This document shows positions 9,266-25,935 of a stretch of 64,000 bases of DNA, piece after piece. The stretch is from Tubulanus polymorphus (taxonomy: Eukaryota; Nemertea; Palaeonemertea; Tubulaniformes; Tubulanidae): contig NC_134032.1 in the NCBI RefSeq assembly GCF_964204645.1, positions 3,064,916 to 3,128,915 on the forward strand, read 5' to 3'. How positions within the stretch are numbered: position 1 is the first letter of the stretch; each line of letters starts with the position of its first letter. The notes under the pieces were generated by a model. The model was not told the origin of the DNA. It did not search any database and saw nothing but the letters and a program-made list of their open reading frames with translations. The position numbers and the translations under genes are program-made.

Positions 9266-10564
9266 GACGAGAAGATAGCATGTGAAATTTGTGGTGAACT
9301 TCTAAGAAAAAGTAATATGGCTCGACATATGAAAAAACATAATGAAAATTATAAACCCCCTAAACTAAACTGTCCAAAATGTAATAAATTATTCTCAAGA
9401 AATTATGTTAAAAAACATTCAGAGAAGTGTAGAATTAATAACGCAACAGCTAATGTTGATAGTAATTCTGCTGAAGTTGAACCTGAAGTTATTTGGAAAA
9501 GACCTTTTTTATTTTATGACAAGAATAATGTAAAGAATAATTTCTGCGAGCCTTGTAGAATGAAATACATCCCTGATAATAAAGAAGATTGGGAGAATCA
9601 TCAATTTCGTAAAGCACATATAGATAAAATTTCTAATAAATTTGAAACTGAATTCAATGAAAGAAAAAATAATTTATTAGAAAAAATAAAATATGAGAAA
9701 ACGTTACCAGATAATGAAGAAACAGTTGAAAAGTTAGAAAAACAATATAATGAATTAACAAGAAAAACATATTATTGTAAATATTGTAAATTGATTATTA
9801 CAACAAGTAATTCAAATCTACATAATAGAACAATAAAACATAAAGAAAACGTAAGAAAATACCAAGAGCTTAATGAAGATCTATTACCAATAAATTATAA
9901 ACGAAAATGTCCACAATGTAGTTATGCGACCTTAAGACAAGAAGGTACTGTGTTATTTTGTGTTGATTGTGGATGGCAAAAGAATTTATGGGATGAAGAA
10001 AAAACTAGAAATTTTCTTATAGATCCAAAATTAAATTATCTTGATGAAATTTTTAAAATATGTTCTATAGAAGATCATACACCAGAATATATGCAATGGC
10101 TTGAAAAAATGAAAATAATAGAAAATAAAAATGGTGGAATAACTAAAAAAGATATTATAAAAACAATTATTCCACCAACATTTAACACAAAACAAAAGAA
10201 AATGTATTTATATTTATTATTTAACGATTATTATAAAAAACCTAAATTAACAGAAGAAGATATGAAAAATATAAAAAAAATATTTAAACAAATATTAATG
10301 TATCATTTGGAAAATAGAATAACAGATTCAATAAATTATGAATTCTTTTTAAATAAGATTGTAAATTATTTAAACCTAGATATTATAATTCCATTTGATG
10401 AATTAACAAACAAAAAGAAACAAAGAGAGCGAGATGAAATGTGGAACAAGATAGAACTTTATTCAAATGAGAAAAATGGAATGGAAGAAGAACCTGAACA
10501 ATTAAATGAAAATGAAGAAGCTAATAGTGATTTCGAGTATGATGATATTGATTTTATGTTTTAA
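9263..10564 (+). CDS. Multi-zinc-finger protein with zinc ribbon, possible late transcription factor
   Basis: This 433-residue protein is the only plus-strand gene of the element. Fingers in order: C2H2 at C7/C10/H22/H26; C2HC at C37/C40/H52/C56; a CxxC...H finger at 95-120 (CEPCRMKY...HQFRKAH); a U1-type finger at 172-193 (YYCKYC...H-x5-H); and a zinc ribbon C216, C219, C233, C236 (CPQC...CVDCGW). A helical C-terminal domain (260-400) and an acidic tail follow. A central zinc ribbon followed by a helical domain recalls the poxvirus VLTF-3 family, but this is weak without a profile search. Its stop overlaps the pPolB stop: the TTAA at 10561-10564 ends both genes. The frame is intact. Confidence 0.75.
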   Translation: MDEKIACEICGELLRKSNMARHMKKHNENYKPPKLNCPKCNKLFSRNYVKKHSEKCRINNATANVDSNSAEVEPEVIWKRPFLFYDKNNVKNNFCEPCRMKYIPDNKEDWENHQFRKAHIDKISNKFETEFNERKNNLLEKIKYEKTLPDNEETVEKLEKQYNELTRKTYYCKYCKLIITTSNSNLHNRTIKHKENVRKYQELNEDLLPINYKRKCPQCSYATLRQEGTVLFCVDCGWQKNLWDEEKTRNFLIDPKLNYLDEIFKICSIEDHTPEYMQWLEKMKIIENKNGGITKKDIIKTIIPPTFNTKQKKMYLYLLFNDYYKKPKLTEEDMKNIKKIFKQILMYHLENRITDSINYEFFLNKIVNYLNLDIIIPFDELTNKKKQRERDEMWNKIELYSNEKNGMEEEPEQLNENEEANSDFEYDDIDFMF

Positions 10565-11016
10565 TGGCCATAAGGTAATGTTTTTATACCATCATCTGAA
10601 ATATGCCTTTTATTATCAAATGGATTTAAACTAGTTTTTTCAACTTCATTAATGTACATCTCGTGATCTTCTGATCTTAAACAATTCATTTTGTGTTTCA
10701 TTACAATTGAGTTATATAAACATTTTATATAATCTTGAAATTCTATATGTTTATCAACCACATGTTTTGTTATTCCTTTTAACTTTTTAGCTTCATGATC
10801 TTTTGTTCTGTAACTATACATTTTACTTCTTATCCCAACAAATTCAATCATTTCATCACCTCCTAATTCATCTTTAAACTTACCAGGAATCTTTTTATTA
10901 TCATTACTAAACAATTCATGATCTTTGGGGTAATTGCTAAAGTCGAAATAATGTTTCAATGTTTTTAAGTCTTTTGTTATATCATTTGTCTTGATTTTTA
11001 GTATGTAGGCGTCAGT

Positions 11017-12081
11017 ATTTTTTTGGATTAATGGGAACCCAGAATTGAATGTTCCATCATCTGTTGATAAATCATAAACATAGTCAGTTGGGTTATATAT
11101 TTCAAATAAATCCTTAACTTCTTCTGTTAACTCATTTTCTACATGGCTTAAATTAAAACAATTTGGTTTAGATTTATTCAATCCAATATTCATATTGAAG
11201 CCTAATGAATTACATAATATATTTAATCCTGATATAGCAACTTTTCCTTTTTGAGCTAAAGATATTGTTTTGCGGTTTTTGAAACTTTTAGTACCATCTG
11301 CTGCATAGAATCCAATGAAGAACCATTTTCTTAAATTATTTTTTGCATTTAATACATAATCTGGTACTATCTTTTCTTTTGTTGAAGTATTACTTTTCAC
11401 TATTGCATGAATATAGAATTCATCATTATATTCTATAGCAAAATCTTTAGGATTATTCACAAGTATTCTATAAACTGCTGATGATTTCATAACATCTATG
11501 ATTTTGAATGTTTTATTTGGATAAACTTCTTCACAGAATTTCTTAATTCTTTCTAATAATTTTAAGTCTTGATTGCATAAATACCAACAATATTTAGTTC
11601 CACTAACATAATTATACACACCTGCTGAACCATCACCCATGAAAAATCCTTTGATAAAATATTCTTTTTCTTCCAATGTTTCTCGTTCTATATTATAAAT
11701 ATTATCAATTATTTCATCAAATGACATATGATTCATTCTTGGGAAAAATCTTTTATGTAATAATTCATCTCCAATTTTTATATCAGTTGGTTTTATTTCA
11801 TCACCATTTCGTTTAATTAAACTATGATCTTCTGTAACATCTACAAATCCTAATTTAGTTCTAACTCTATAGATTTTCTTATTTGTTTTATGTCTAATAA
11901 TATTATTTAATTTTTTCCATCCATTTCTTGTCCAAACATCCATTAATCCATTTATTTGTATTAATTCTTTTTCACCATATGAAATATAACATTCATTTTG
12001 TTTTGGAATTATTTCTGAAATTCTTCTTACCAATATTTTATTATTACATTTTAATAATATTGGGGTGTCAGCTGTTACAGA
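11017..12081 (-). other. Intein with LAGLIDADG homing endonuclease, in pPolB motif C
   Basis: The polymerase motif YFD-TDAY is interrupted between D and T by 355 residues, an insertion site also used by inteins in giant-virus PolB. The insert begins with the splicing nucleophile Ser1 (SVTADTPIL, block A). It has a block B GFVDVTEDHSLI with the TxxH pair, a block F VYDLSTDDGTF, and ends in Asn before Thr+1 (GFPLIQKN/T, block G). The penultimate residue is Lys instead of the usual His, a substitution known to be tolerated in some inteins. Two endonuclease helices are present: FIKGFFMGDGSA and FFIGFYAADGTK, each with the acidic catalytic residue. The frame is open throughout, so both splicing and homing functions look potentially intact although the host gene is frameshifted outside it. 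Confidence 0.92.
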
Positions 12082-13254
12082 ATCGAAGTATAGAATTTCT
12101 ATGTGTTTTTCCCCAAAAAGTGGTTGTAATACATTATAATAGAATTCATACATTAATAATTTTGATACTTCTAAAACGGTTGAACCTATGAAAATGGGTT
12201 TATTAAATTTCATTGATGTTCTTTTTAATTTTACCGCGGTCAAATAATCCTCAAATCTTTTATTTTGTAAATGTCTGGGGCTTGATTGTAAATGCCTTAA
12301 TCTTTTATAATCATTTACTAACTCAATGTCGTTTCTATTACGAATATTCTCACAAGTTTTTCCATAAAAACTATTGTTCATTAATTTGAAGAAATCTTTT
12401 TCGAAATCAGTTTTTGATATGGTTCTCTGTTGAGTATTGAAATCTATATATTTTTCTAACCACTTCGATTGATTAAATTCAATATATCTATGTACTTTCT
12501 TTAATTTCATTCCTTGTTTTAGATAAAATTTTAACATTCTATAATGAACAATATAATTATATTTATTATTTTGAGTAAGTATTAATTTTTCTGTAAAAAC
12601 ATGATCTTTCGGTTTTATTTTCTTCTGGTATTCACTTAAATAACTATCATCTACAGTTAAATGTTCTGGGCAATAAGGTAAGTTTCTTGTTTTAAACTTT
12701 ATATTTTCAGGGTATTCTAAATCAACTACAAAGAAATAACCAATTGGTGCTTCATCTTTTAAACTCGCAATTGCGTTTTCCCAATCAGTTTTATCATCAT
12801 TTTCAACTTCTGTTAATATAAAATTTTTATATGGTTGAGGTTGCATCATTGCCCAACCATATAAATTATTGGCATCAATATATAATAATTTATATTCATC
12901 ATTTGCTTTAAAATACCTATCTCCCATAACACCACTAATTCCACCTCTAATTGATTTTTCAAATAATAAAACCATGTCTGGTTCTTTTAATAAATCTAAT
13001 TCTACATTTGTATATTTTAAACCACATTGCCAGGTTAAACCAGGACTAGAGTAGCAATAACAAGGATCAACATTAAAATGGTTTAGATTAACTTCTCTAA
13101 ACTTTTCAAATATGTCAGCCAATATCATAACATCTGATTTTAAATATAAATCAACTAATTCACCATGATTTTTCATCTTAAAATGGTTCCAAATATTTAA
13201 TGTTCTATCAAAAACTTCGTCTTTCACATACTCCTCTTTTAATTTATCATAAAA

Positions 13255-13265
13255 TTGATCTTTTA
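13255..13265 (-). other. pPolB frameshift site
   Basis: At plus-strand TTTT (13261-13264; AAAA in gene sense) the polymerase coding signal moves to another frame. The upstream frame ends within a few codons at tandem stops, whereas the neighbouring frame carries conserved polymerase sequence from here. A one-base surplus in the homopolymer explains it. Confidence 0.75.
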
Positions 13266-15619
13266 ATAATTACATTAAAATCATCATGTGTTTTATAAAA
13301 TGAATAAGGAATTGCGCCTTTATATCTCAATAATTTAAAATCTTGGTCATTTGGATAATAATATCGAGTTATAACAAAATCATTATCAACTAAACTTTTT
13401 GATAAATTATCTAATGAACTTGCTAGAAATCTATAAGAATCTAAAAATCTAATGCAACCAAATTGAAATGAAATATAATTTTCAGTTGTTTTAGCTAATA
13501 GTTTAAAATCATATTTTCTTACATTTGCTTCATTCATAGCATTATATTCTTCTATTTCTTGATTAATTGCGCCCAATTTTCCCGATAATTGTTTTATAAA
13601 TAGATGGGTATCATATCCTGATAAATTATGAAATAATATTGGTACGAAATTTACTTTTTTAGCTTGTAAATTGCAATCTTCATGAGCAGCTCCACGATAT
13701 TTTGAATTTAAATGATCATGATCTCTAACTCTTTTATCAAATGAATAAAAACGTTTTTCACAATAACAACAATGAGTTGCATAATTAAAATCAATTTCAT
13801 CTTCTTTTGTCATAACTATTCTTTTATTTTTGTTTAATAATTTTGCAAAATCACTTTCTAATTCAATAATTTTATCACAAAAATCATTAACTACATTTTC
13901 ACCTCTAAAAGAAATATATTGACTTTCATATAATTCGGGATAATTTGATTTTATATAAATTCCATAAGCAGCAGCTCTTTGATGAACTTTTTTAATTGTA
14001 TTTATAATTGGTGGGTCTTGTATTGCGTCTTCATTTAATTCATTTCCTTTATCCATTGATTTTAATAATTGCTTTTTGTTATATATTTCTTTTCTATCTT
14101 GATCAGTTAATTCTTTATTCAACGATTCAAAATCCCCATAAATTACAAATGGAACAATATTTTTAAATTTATGATTAGTAAATTTCAATTTATAATCTTT
14201 TTCTGTTGGCATTATTAATTTACAAAAATCTTTATTATCACATAATTCTTTATGTTTTAGTAATGTATTCTCAGTTCTAAATTTAGATAAACATTTTCTA
14301 CATAGATAAATTTTATGGCTGTTAAAATCACTTTCTGTTCTAAAGAATAAATCAATTTGTTTTAACCACATATAATGTTCATTTTCATCTTTTTTGTAAT
14401 ATAACAAATCTATAGCATTTTCATCATCATAATATTCTGTTAAATATAAAGCTTCCAATGTATAATCTTTAATATTTTCACCTTTTGTCTTTGGTAATTG
14501 CATTAATTCGAATACATTTATTTTTAAATTATTAACTTTTTCTATTTTAGGAATCATTTTTATAGTTACTGGATATTGATCAATTTTATATAATGTTTCA
14601 TATTTCCGGTAATCTGTTATTCTATAAACATGTTCTTCTGTTGGATGTAAGCAACTAATAATTGACCATAGAAAACATTTATTATCTTCATTTTGAATAT
14701 TTATTACTGCTTTTGTTATAAACGGTAATTTGATATAACTTGATGCTTTCATATCTTTTTCTGTTATAAAGTTTGAATCATTTTTAAACATTTTATTACT
14801 TTTTGATGTTTTATTTCTTTTTGTATTATAAACATTTAAATCTAAATATATAATTTCATACAATGTTAAGCCAGAACCCTCAAAATATCTTTCTTCAATA
14901 TGACGTTTAAATTCATTTAATATTTTTTCTAACTTCTCTTTTATTTGTGTTTTTGAAATTATTTCTTCAGAGTGTGTTTGAATATTATAATTCATTTTTT
15001 CTTCTGACTTTATAAAACTTACTTTCCCAGAGATACTAATTTTTGGATATTCAACATCTGTTATCAAATCTAGTAATTTTTCTATTATTTCATTAAATTT
15101 ACTATAATCTTCTATTGTTGTACCTTTAAAGAATCTAAATATAATAGCTGCAGGACCAATTTTACTATGTAATGTTTCTAAGATTTCAATTGTATCTTTG
15201 ATTTCTAGTGAATCAATATAATTTCTAACATTTTCCATGTAAGGTTTATTTGAAATGGATTTAGTTTTTGAAGTTGGTTTTTTTACTTTTTGAGTTTTAT
15301 CGTCAAAATAATCTTTTCTTAAAACATTATTACTCAAATTTTGGTGGTGTTTTTGTGATTCGAGATGTCTATTATAATTCCTTTTTACTATAAATTCATT
15401 ACAAACTTCACATTTTATTTCATCCACATTCATATTTTCTAATCGTTCTTTTCTTTCATTGGAATTTTCTGGAGTTTCAAAATCTATAACATTTTTTATA
15501 TGATTTGAAGATTTTTCATGTTTAGATTTATTAGATTTATCGATGTATTTTTTACAATATTGACAATAATATTGATTTTTATTGACATTATTGTTTTCTA
15601 GTTGGTGTTCATTCTCCCC

Positions 15620-15658
15620 CATTTATTAGGAAAAAAAATTACTTGTGGTGATGAGTGG
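15620..15658 (-). promoter_or_regulatory. pPolB promoter/start module, shared with the zinc-finger gene
   Basis: An eight-T run (plus-strand A-run 15631-15638) precedes CCTAATAAATG. The 25 bp beyond it (CACTCATCACCACAAGTAA in gene sense) is the same as the plus-strand sequence at 9229-9247, giving a near-identical module of about 38 bp. Host-like sequence starts directly after it. Confidence 0.7.
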
Positions 15659-15659
15659 T

Positions 15660-17820
15660 GTCTCGTACTCTCGTACTCTGATCTGAAAACGCCATCTTCT
15701 AATTACTTGTAAACATTATGCACGACTGATTCTTTTGGGATGACCACCGTCTCATTTCCTATAGGGTAGCTAGCTAGCCTTATCTATAAGAGCCAGGATG
15801 ATGCATCGGAAATTAGACACTGATAACGAATATTTGAAAATCAGCTCACCTTGTCTGAAGCGTATAACCTGTTTTTGAAGCATATCTATCCAGGAAAGAA
15901 AGGGGATAAATTAAATTGATATAATTGAATTAACTGTTCGAAGCGATTATGAAATGCAAGATGTTATCTGGTTGACTTACCTGAACAAACCGATGAAGAT
16001 CTGTTTTCGGTATTTTCAATTTGTTGTACAGGCATTTCTGTAAATTTACCACGAATAAGTGTCACCATAACTTAACTCATTAATGTTGAATCTAATTCGA
16101 TTCTAATTTGATAATCAAATTTTTTTCATTTGTATTACTTCAGAAATGTGGAAATTGAGGTATTTGAGGTAATATGTTTTCAGCAAATTATATGGCATGT
16201 TGTTTTTGTCTGTGAATTTCTTTATTTCCCGAAAGCAATTAAGTGAAAGTAACACATGAAGACCTACCATCATGACATTTTAACAATTCCGATGGTTCAA
16301 GGGATTTTAATTCATCACAACCTACAAGAGATGAGATTTGTAAATTGTTAAGTCTCAATGAATTCTGATAGCAACTCGTAGTGTCCGGAGTAGTTGTAAC
16401 ATTGAATTAAATACGTTCCTGTTTGATTGATGGATGATTAACACTTTGTTTTAAAAAGAGGGAGATTATCGATCGATATGATCTCGAAAAGTCGCTCGAA
16501 AATATAGAACAAAACAAGAATGGAATTTGATAAAAATGTAACACTACACTCAATTCAGATATGATCAACTCGGATATCTTATCACATCTCAATTTGACGT
16601 CACTCAAGTTGGACACATGTCTACCACCACTTAAGGTCGGAACGTATAATCAACTACTAGAGAGCATTCTACTGTATTCTAAGTCATATAATGAACTCAA
16701 ACACTCGAATCACTCTTGAGAATAACAAACATATCACCAGGGGAGGTGTGAAAGAGACCTCACTTATTTCACAAAGGCAAAATTGGTGTTATTTTTACAC
16801 TCTAATACAGCTCGGAATAACGATATCTTAAACAATACATAGCATTAGTTGAATCACTGAGGGCAGTGTTTAAGTGGAGTCCATGGACAGGATCTTGTTC
16901 TAAATAGAAATAATACATTTCAAATAAAACATTTATTTTAATGATTATATTAGTAATAACATTTTTTATTGTTAGATTTGTATAACAATTCAAGTCGCGG
17001 CATGTAATTCCATGCGATTATTGACTATGTAATTTCAGCATTTATTTCGACATAGAACAACCCGGGGCTGATGTTATGGGCGGATTCATTTTGAAAAAGG
17101 GCCTTGCGAAAATTAAAGCAATAGGGTATGGGCGGCCATCCCCGCCAAACAGAAGTTTAGGTCATCACGTGAAGGATAAACTCAAAAATTGAAGTACAAT
17201 GTAGTAACGTGGGGGATCAACTCAGCTACCTTCCCTTTGAGCCAAAATGTAATGTGATGGCCGATCCAGTACGAAGTAACATTTCAAAACATCTACTGTT
17301 AACGAAAAATTCCCCGAACTCTTGAGTCGGTATTCGATAAAACTAGAACAGAGAATAGGCGGAGTCTGTGCATTCTGAGCATACTTTTGCAATGAAATAT
17401 AAACAAATAATTCGCAATCAAAATTCATGGATCCAGCAAACTACTTGTTATAAATGTTTATAATAAGTAGCTTGAAAAATTCCACCCCTTTCATGTTTTT
17501 ATTAAATGCTTACTCGGAGAGTTCTTCTGGGTGTCAATAATGAATTACCTTACCATTGAATGTATAGACGTCGTTCGTTTCAAAAGTGTCATCGGAAGTA
17601 CTTTTTTCATGGCGTATTGGACTTTTATTACCTGTAAAAATTTAAAATCAATCTCATGTTGAATATACAATCGATATAAAAATTATCTCGCCTCAGTTAT
17701 TGCCGCCTAGTTGGATTGGATTTTGTCGTTGCGGTTTATTTTTCGACCTTAGTGTATTGCATTTTCTTAGAACCGAGATAAGAGTGAAAACGTGTATTTA
17801 TTTACATTGCGAATCGTAAC
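15660..17820. other. Intergenic host DNA, no gene seen
   Basis: Base composition changes abruptly from the AT-rich Polinton. An 8-bp tandem string (TCTCGTAC twice, 15661-15676) sits at the junction and could be insertion debris. No convincing exon, RNA gene or transposon domain was found; the short open frames here lack family signals. Confidence 0.6.
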
Positions 17821-17834
17821 TAAAACGCTACATC

Positions 17835-17842
17835 TATAAAAG
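17835..17842 (+). promoter_or_regulatory. Candidate TATA box for the propeller-caspase gene
   Basis: TATAAAAG lies about 510 bp before the start codon. Initiation would be expected near 17,865, giving a long 5' UTR (or a UTR containing an unseen intron). No other strong core promoter is obvious up to the ATG. Confidence 0.35.
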
Positions 17843-18351
17843 GCTACGCTGAGCCTGTTATCCGCATTAGTCATGTTTGATTACTTGATAAACAGCAAGA
17901 CATCATTGATTAACAAAATGATGTAATAATAGCCTTTACTTGGGAATTTGACGCCAACGTCGGATGGCAACGGCGGATCTTGGGAACGTTTGTGAAGCTG
18001 TCGTTTGGTGGCGCCCTCTCTTGTGAAGCGCCATCTTGAGTCTGTGTCGAATTAAAACCGGCTCGTCAAACCCGATCAAACACACTCAACGGCAGCCGCT
18101 CTACGATCCAGTACTCGCCCTTGTGCAGCGGTGACACTGACGGTATTTTATCGCCAATTTTAGGAATCAGTTAATCGCAGTGAATACAACTGAGTGAACT
18201 ATTTGTTAGCAGTTTAATCGTGAATCCGAAGATCATTTTACAACGGAGGAGATTTCACCTCGGTCGTCGGTGAGGAGAGGAGATCACATCAATCAGTCAT
18301 CAGTTATTTGTTTGGTTTGTTTTAAACTTGTGTTGGGGTTAAACTCGTAAC

Positions 18352-23736
<5,385 letters not shown>

Positions 23737-23782
23737 TGAAATGATGAACCACCTTAGGATCCAAAATTTCAACAACAACGTT

Positions 23783-23788
23783 AATAAA
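23783..23788 (+). terminator. Polyadenylation signal of the caspase gene
   Basis: AATAAA lies 47 bp after the stop codon, an ordinary distance for a short 3' UTR. Confidence 0.55.
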
Positions 23789-23789
23789 A

Positions 23790-25430
23790 ATGAAGAGACC
23801 ATAAAATCAGTCACGCTACATGTCTGATAATAAGGGTTGTTATATCAGGAAATTCCGGATTTATTTTACGTTCACCAGAGGGCGTTGAACAAGGTGTCCC
23901 TACGACTCCTCGAATCCTTGAAAACTTTCAAACCAATAACATTTTTGAAGGTCCTTGAATATCCTTGAATTTGAGCAAAATGTCTAGAAAACTCGAAAAC
24001 ACGGCCAAAGGCCTTTGACACACACCATCTTTCGTCAGCTCATTATACTTAGTATGAATGATACAAAGTGTGTGCTGAGATTCTGTTGAACCTCTTGAAC
24101 AAAAGAATTGCGTATTATTTAATTAAGCTGGTTTGTACAGGAGTCTACCCATAATTTGGATATGAAACTAATACATAAATTCCTCGAGATTTGAAATTCT
24201 ATCCTTGAAAACTCGTTGATTTCTGGAATGGCTGATCTGTGCTGGGACCCTGTTGACTGAAATGGTATTATGGCTTTCTCTTTGTGTATTTAGTAAACAG
24301 TCAATTGTAATATCATTGCTGATGACAAGTTTTATGAGTTTTTTTTAACTGATTCATTACTGTAGCTGTGCATCAAGGAGAGATGAATATTAAAATGATC
24401 AGATTGTCCAAGTATTTTCCCCAAGTGATCTTGTTATCCCTGGAACCCAAGTCAGTAGCCTTTCGATCGATGGCCAGCTTAAGTAACGACAGTCCTCATT
24501 CTAAGATGGAACAAAATTTGTTTAGCTCCGCTGTGACTGATGGGGTTAGGAAGATTGATTATCTATCGCTGCCTGCAAGTTTTCAATTCACTTCTAGTGC
24601 TACAGTTCTTTTCCGATCATGACCAAACTTGGTATGAAGCTGATATGGGCTAAGCACCAGAGAGTTTTACATGTAGAGCCGGTTACCCAATTTGACCTTA
24701 AGGGCGCGCTGTTACAGGTGGCGCTTGTAAATTCTCTATATCGCTACAAGTCTTACTTAACTTTGTACGTAGATGCTAGTTGAAAATTCAATTTATACAA
24801 CTATGGTTCTCACAGAATAGGGAAATTCCGAGGGAAATATTGGGCAATTTGAGAAATTTTCCTCGAATCATGGAAGTATTTGGGAAATCCATTTACATTT
24901 CAGGTATTGCATTTGCTGTGGGAACTTTCTACAGCGATTTCCTTAGAAAATCACCTTTATCAACCAGTAAAATGTTGACTGAAGCACGATGATATCTGTT
25001 CATTTCCTTTTGGAAAAATTGAAAAATCGCCCGTGAAAATCTTGGGAATTTTCAACTGATTTAGGCTTGACTGTGGGAACCAAGCAACTAGACTACATTA
25101 TATTGGACATATATCGATATCATATGTTCGCTGTGAGTTTTCAACGTCATTAGTTTCTGTACTGTTCACCAGGGGGCATTAAATATCGAAGTTTGTCAGA
25201 TTGTTGAACATTTCGCAGCATTTCCCTCATGGGCAATGTGTCCCTGGACACCTACTTCATAAGTAAAATGTGTTTGTAAATATACAGAAATCGCTACTAT
25301 TTTAAATTGTATTGATACCAATGATGTTCGATGTGGGTAATTCGTGTCGAATCTAGATAAATGAAAAATTTCTATGATTAAAAGTTTTCTGATAAAATTT
25401 ATGCAATGAAACAAAAAGCGAGTAATATTT
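23790..25430. other. Intergenic, no gene recognised
   Basis: Moderate AT content with short open frames only (for example 24,368-24,622 and 24,780-24,992) that show no domain, no codon bias and no splice context. Nothing is annotated here with confidence. Confidence 0.5.
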
Positions 25431-25653
25431 AGGCTAAGAAAAATTGATACCTTGTTTCTCATTTTCTGCTGAGCTTAAAAAAGTGACCCGGCCCTTCCAC
25501 CTATGTACCCTGTACATTTCATTTAAATTGTAATCATGATCAAGTTAACAATAAAAACAGACTCGACAATATTGAAATGATCTGATAAAAAATATTGCTT
25601 TTTTCAAAAGCGACCCGGCCGATTAGGAGAAACGAGGTATTGTTTTGCCTAAG
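25431..25653. mobile_element. GC-centred MITE, copy 1
   Basis: A short element of about 220 bp. It starts AGGCTAAGAAAAATTGATACC, ends with the inverted counterpart GGTATTGTTTTGCCT, and has internal GACCCGGCC motifs. It matches the better preserved copy at 27,311. Confidence 0.7.
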
Positions 25654-25839
25654 CATATATTATATTTTTATTTCTAGTTATTAATATAAGTATTATACTG
25701 AAGAGTTATATCTGTACATAAAATATCAAAATACGGTGCTTTCATGATTTACGGTGCTATACTCACGATTTATTCCGCTCAGATAGTGGGTTTTTTTTCT
25801 CTTATTAACATTGTGAAATGTGTAGAATTTAGACGCCGC

Positions 25840-25935
25840 CCACGAGCAGCAAGACGCGCCCAGGAAAGGGAGCTGGGGAGGATTTGAACCCAGTAATCTG
25901 ACGAAGCTACTATCGACTAGTGCTGCCGCCCTCGT
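25840..25935 (-). repeat. tRNA-like SINE fragment (B-box)
   Basis: On the minus strand TGGGTTCAAATCC matches a Pol III B box (about 25,878-25,892), preceded by GC-rich sequence. No convincing cloverleaf or A box was found, so it looks like a degraded tRNA-derived SINE head rather than a tRNA gene. Confidence 0.4.

Larger units (their letters stand above)
10561..15622 (-). pseudogene. Protein-primed DNA polymerase B (pPolB) with intein; one frameshift
   Basis: The N-terminal frame (13247-15622, 791 residues) has two U1-type zinc fingers (C20/C23/H35/H41 and C71/C74/H86/H92), a C2HC finger (441-461), exonuclease motif I YGDFES (495-500), an endonuclease-VII-like patch (HCCYC, RDHDHL, HEDCN; 617-651) and exonuclease motif II NLSGYD (666-671). 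The C-terminal frame (10561-13227, open upstream to about 13262) has Exo III, motif A DANNLYGWAM, motif B KLMNNSFYGKT and motif C YFD...TDAYIL, the last split by an intein. The frames are offset by one base at an A-run of four (plus-strand 13261-13264), either decay or an assembly error. The enzyme replicates the element from a protein primer. Its upstream module matches that of the zinc-finger gene. Confidence 0.92.
1..15655. mobile_element. Polinton/Maverick element (left-truncated by window, decayed)
   Basis: This stretch carries the hallmark Polinton gene set: chromodomain integrase, packaging ATPase, double-jelly-roll capsid protein, probable penton protein and protein-primed PolB. Genes are packed with gaps of about 15-60 bp, nearly all on the minus strand, and base composition is far more AT-rich than the flank. 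The composition change is sharp near 15,650, so the right boundary is placed there, but no terminal inverted repeat can be shown because the left end lies outside the window. The adenovirus-type cysteine protease usual in these elements is not seen here and may lie left of position 1. Seven frame-breaking lesions show that this copy is inactive as assembled. The family identification is from motifs; the boundary is inference. Confidence 0.93.

Noticed and set aside
13240-13265. Programmed +1 frameshift in pPolB
   Set aside because: No slippery site or stimulatory structure is evident, and a similar one-base change occurs in an A-run of the capsid gene; decay or homopolymer error fits better.
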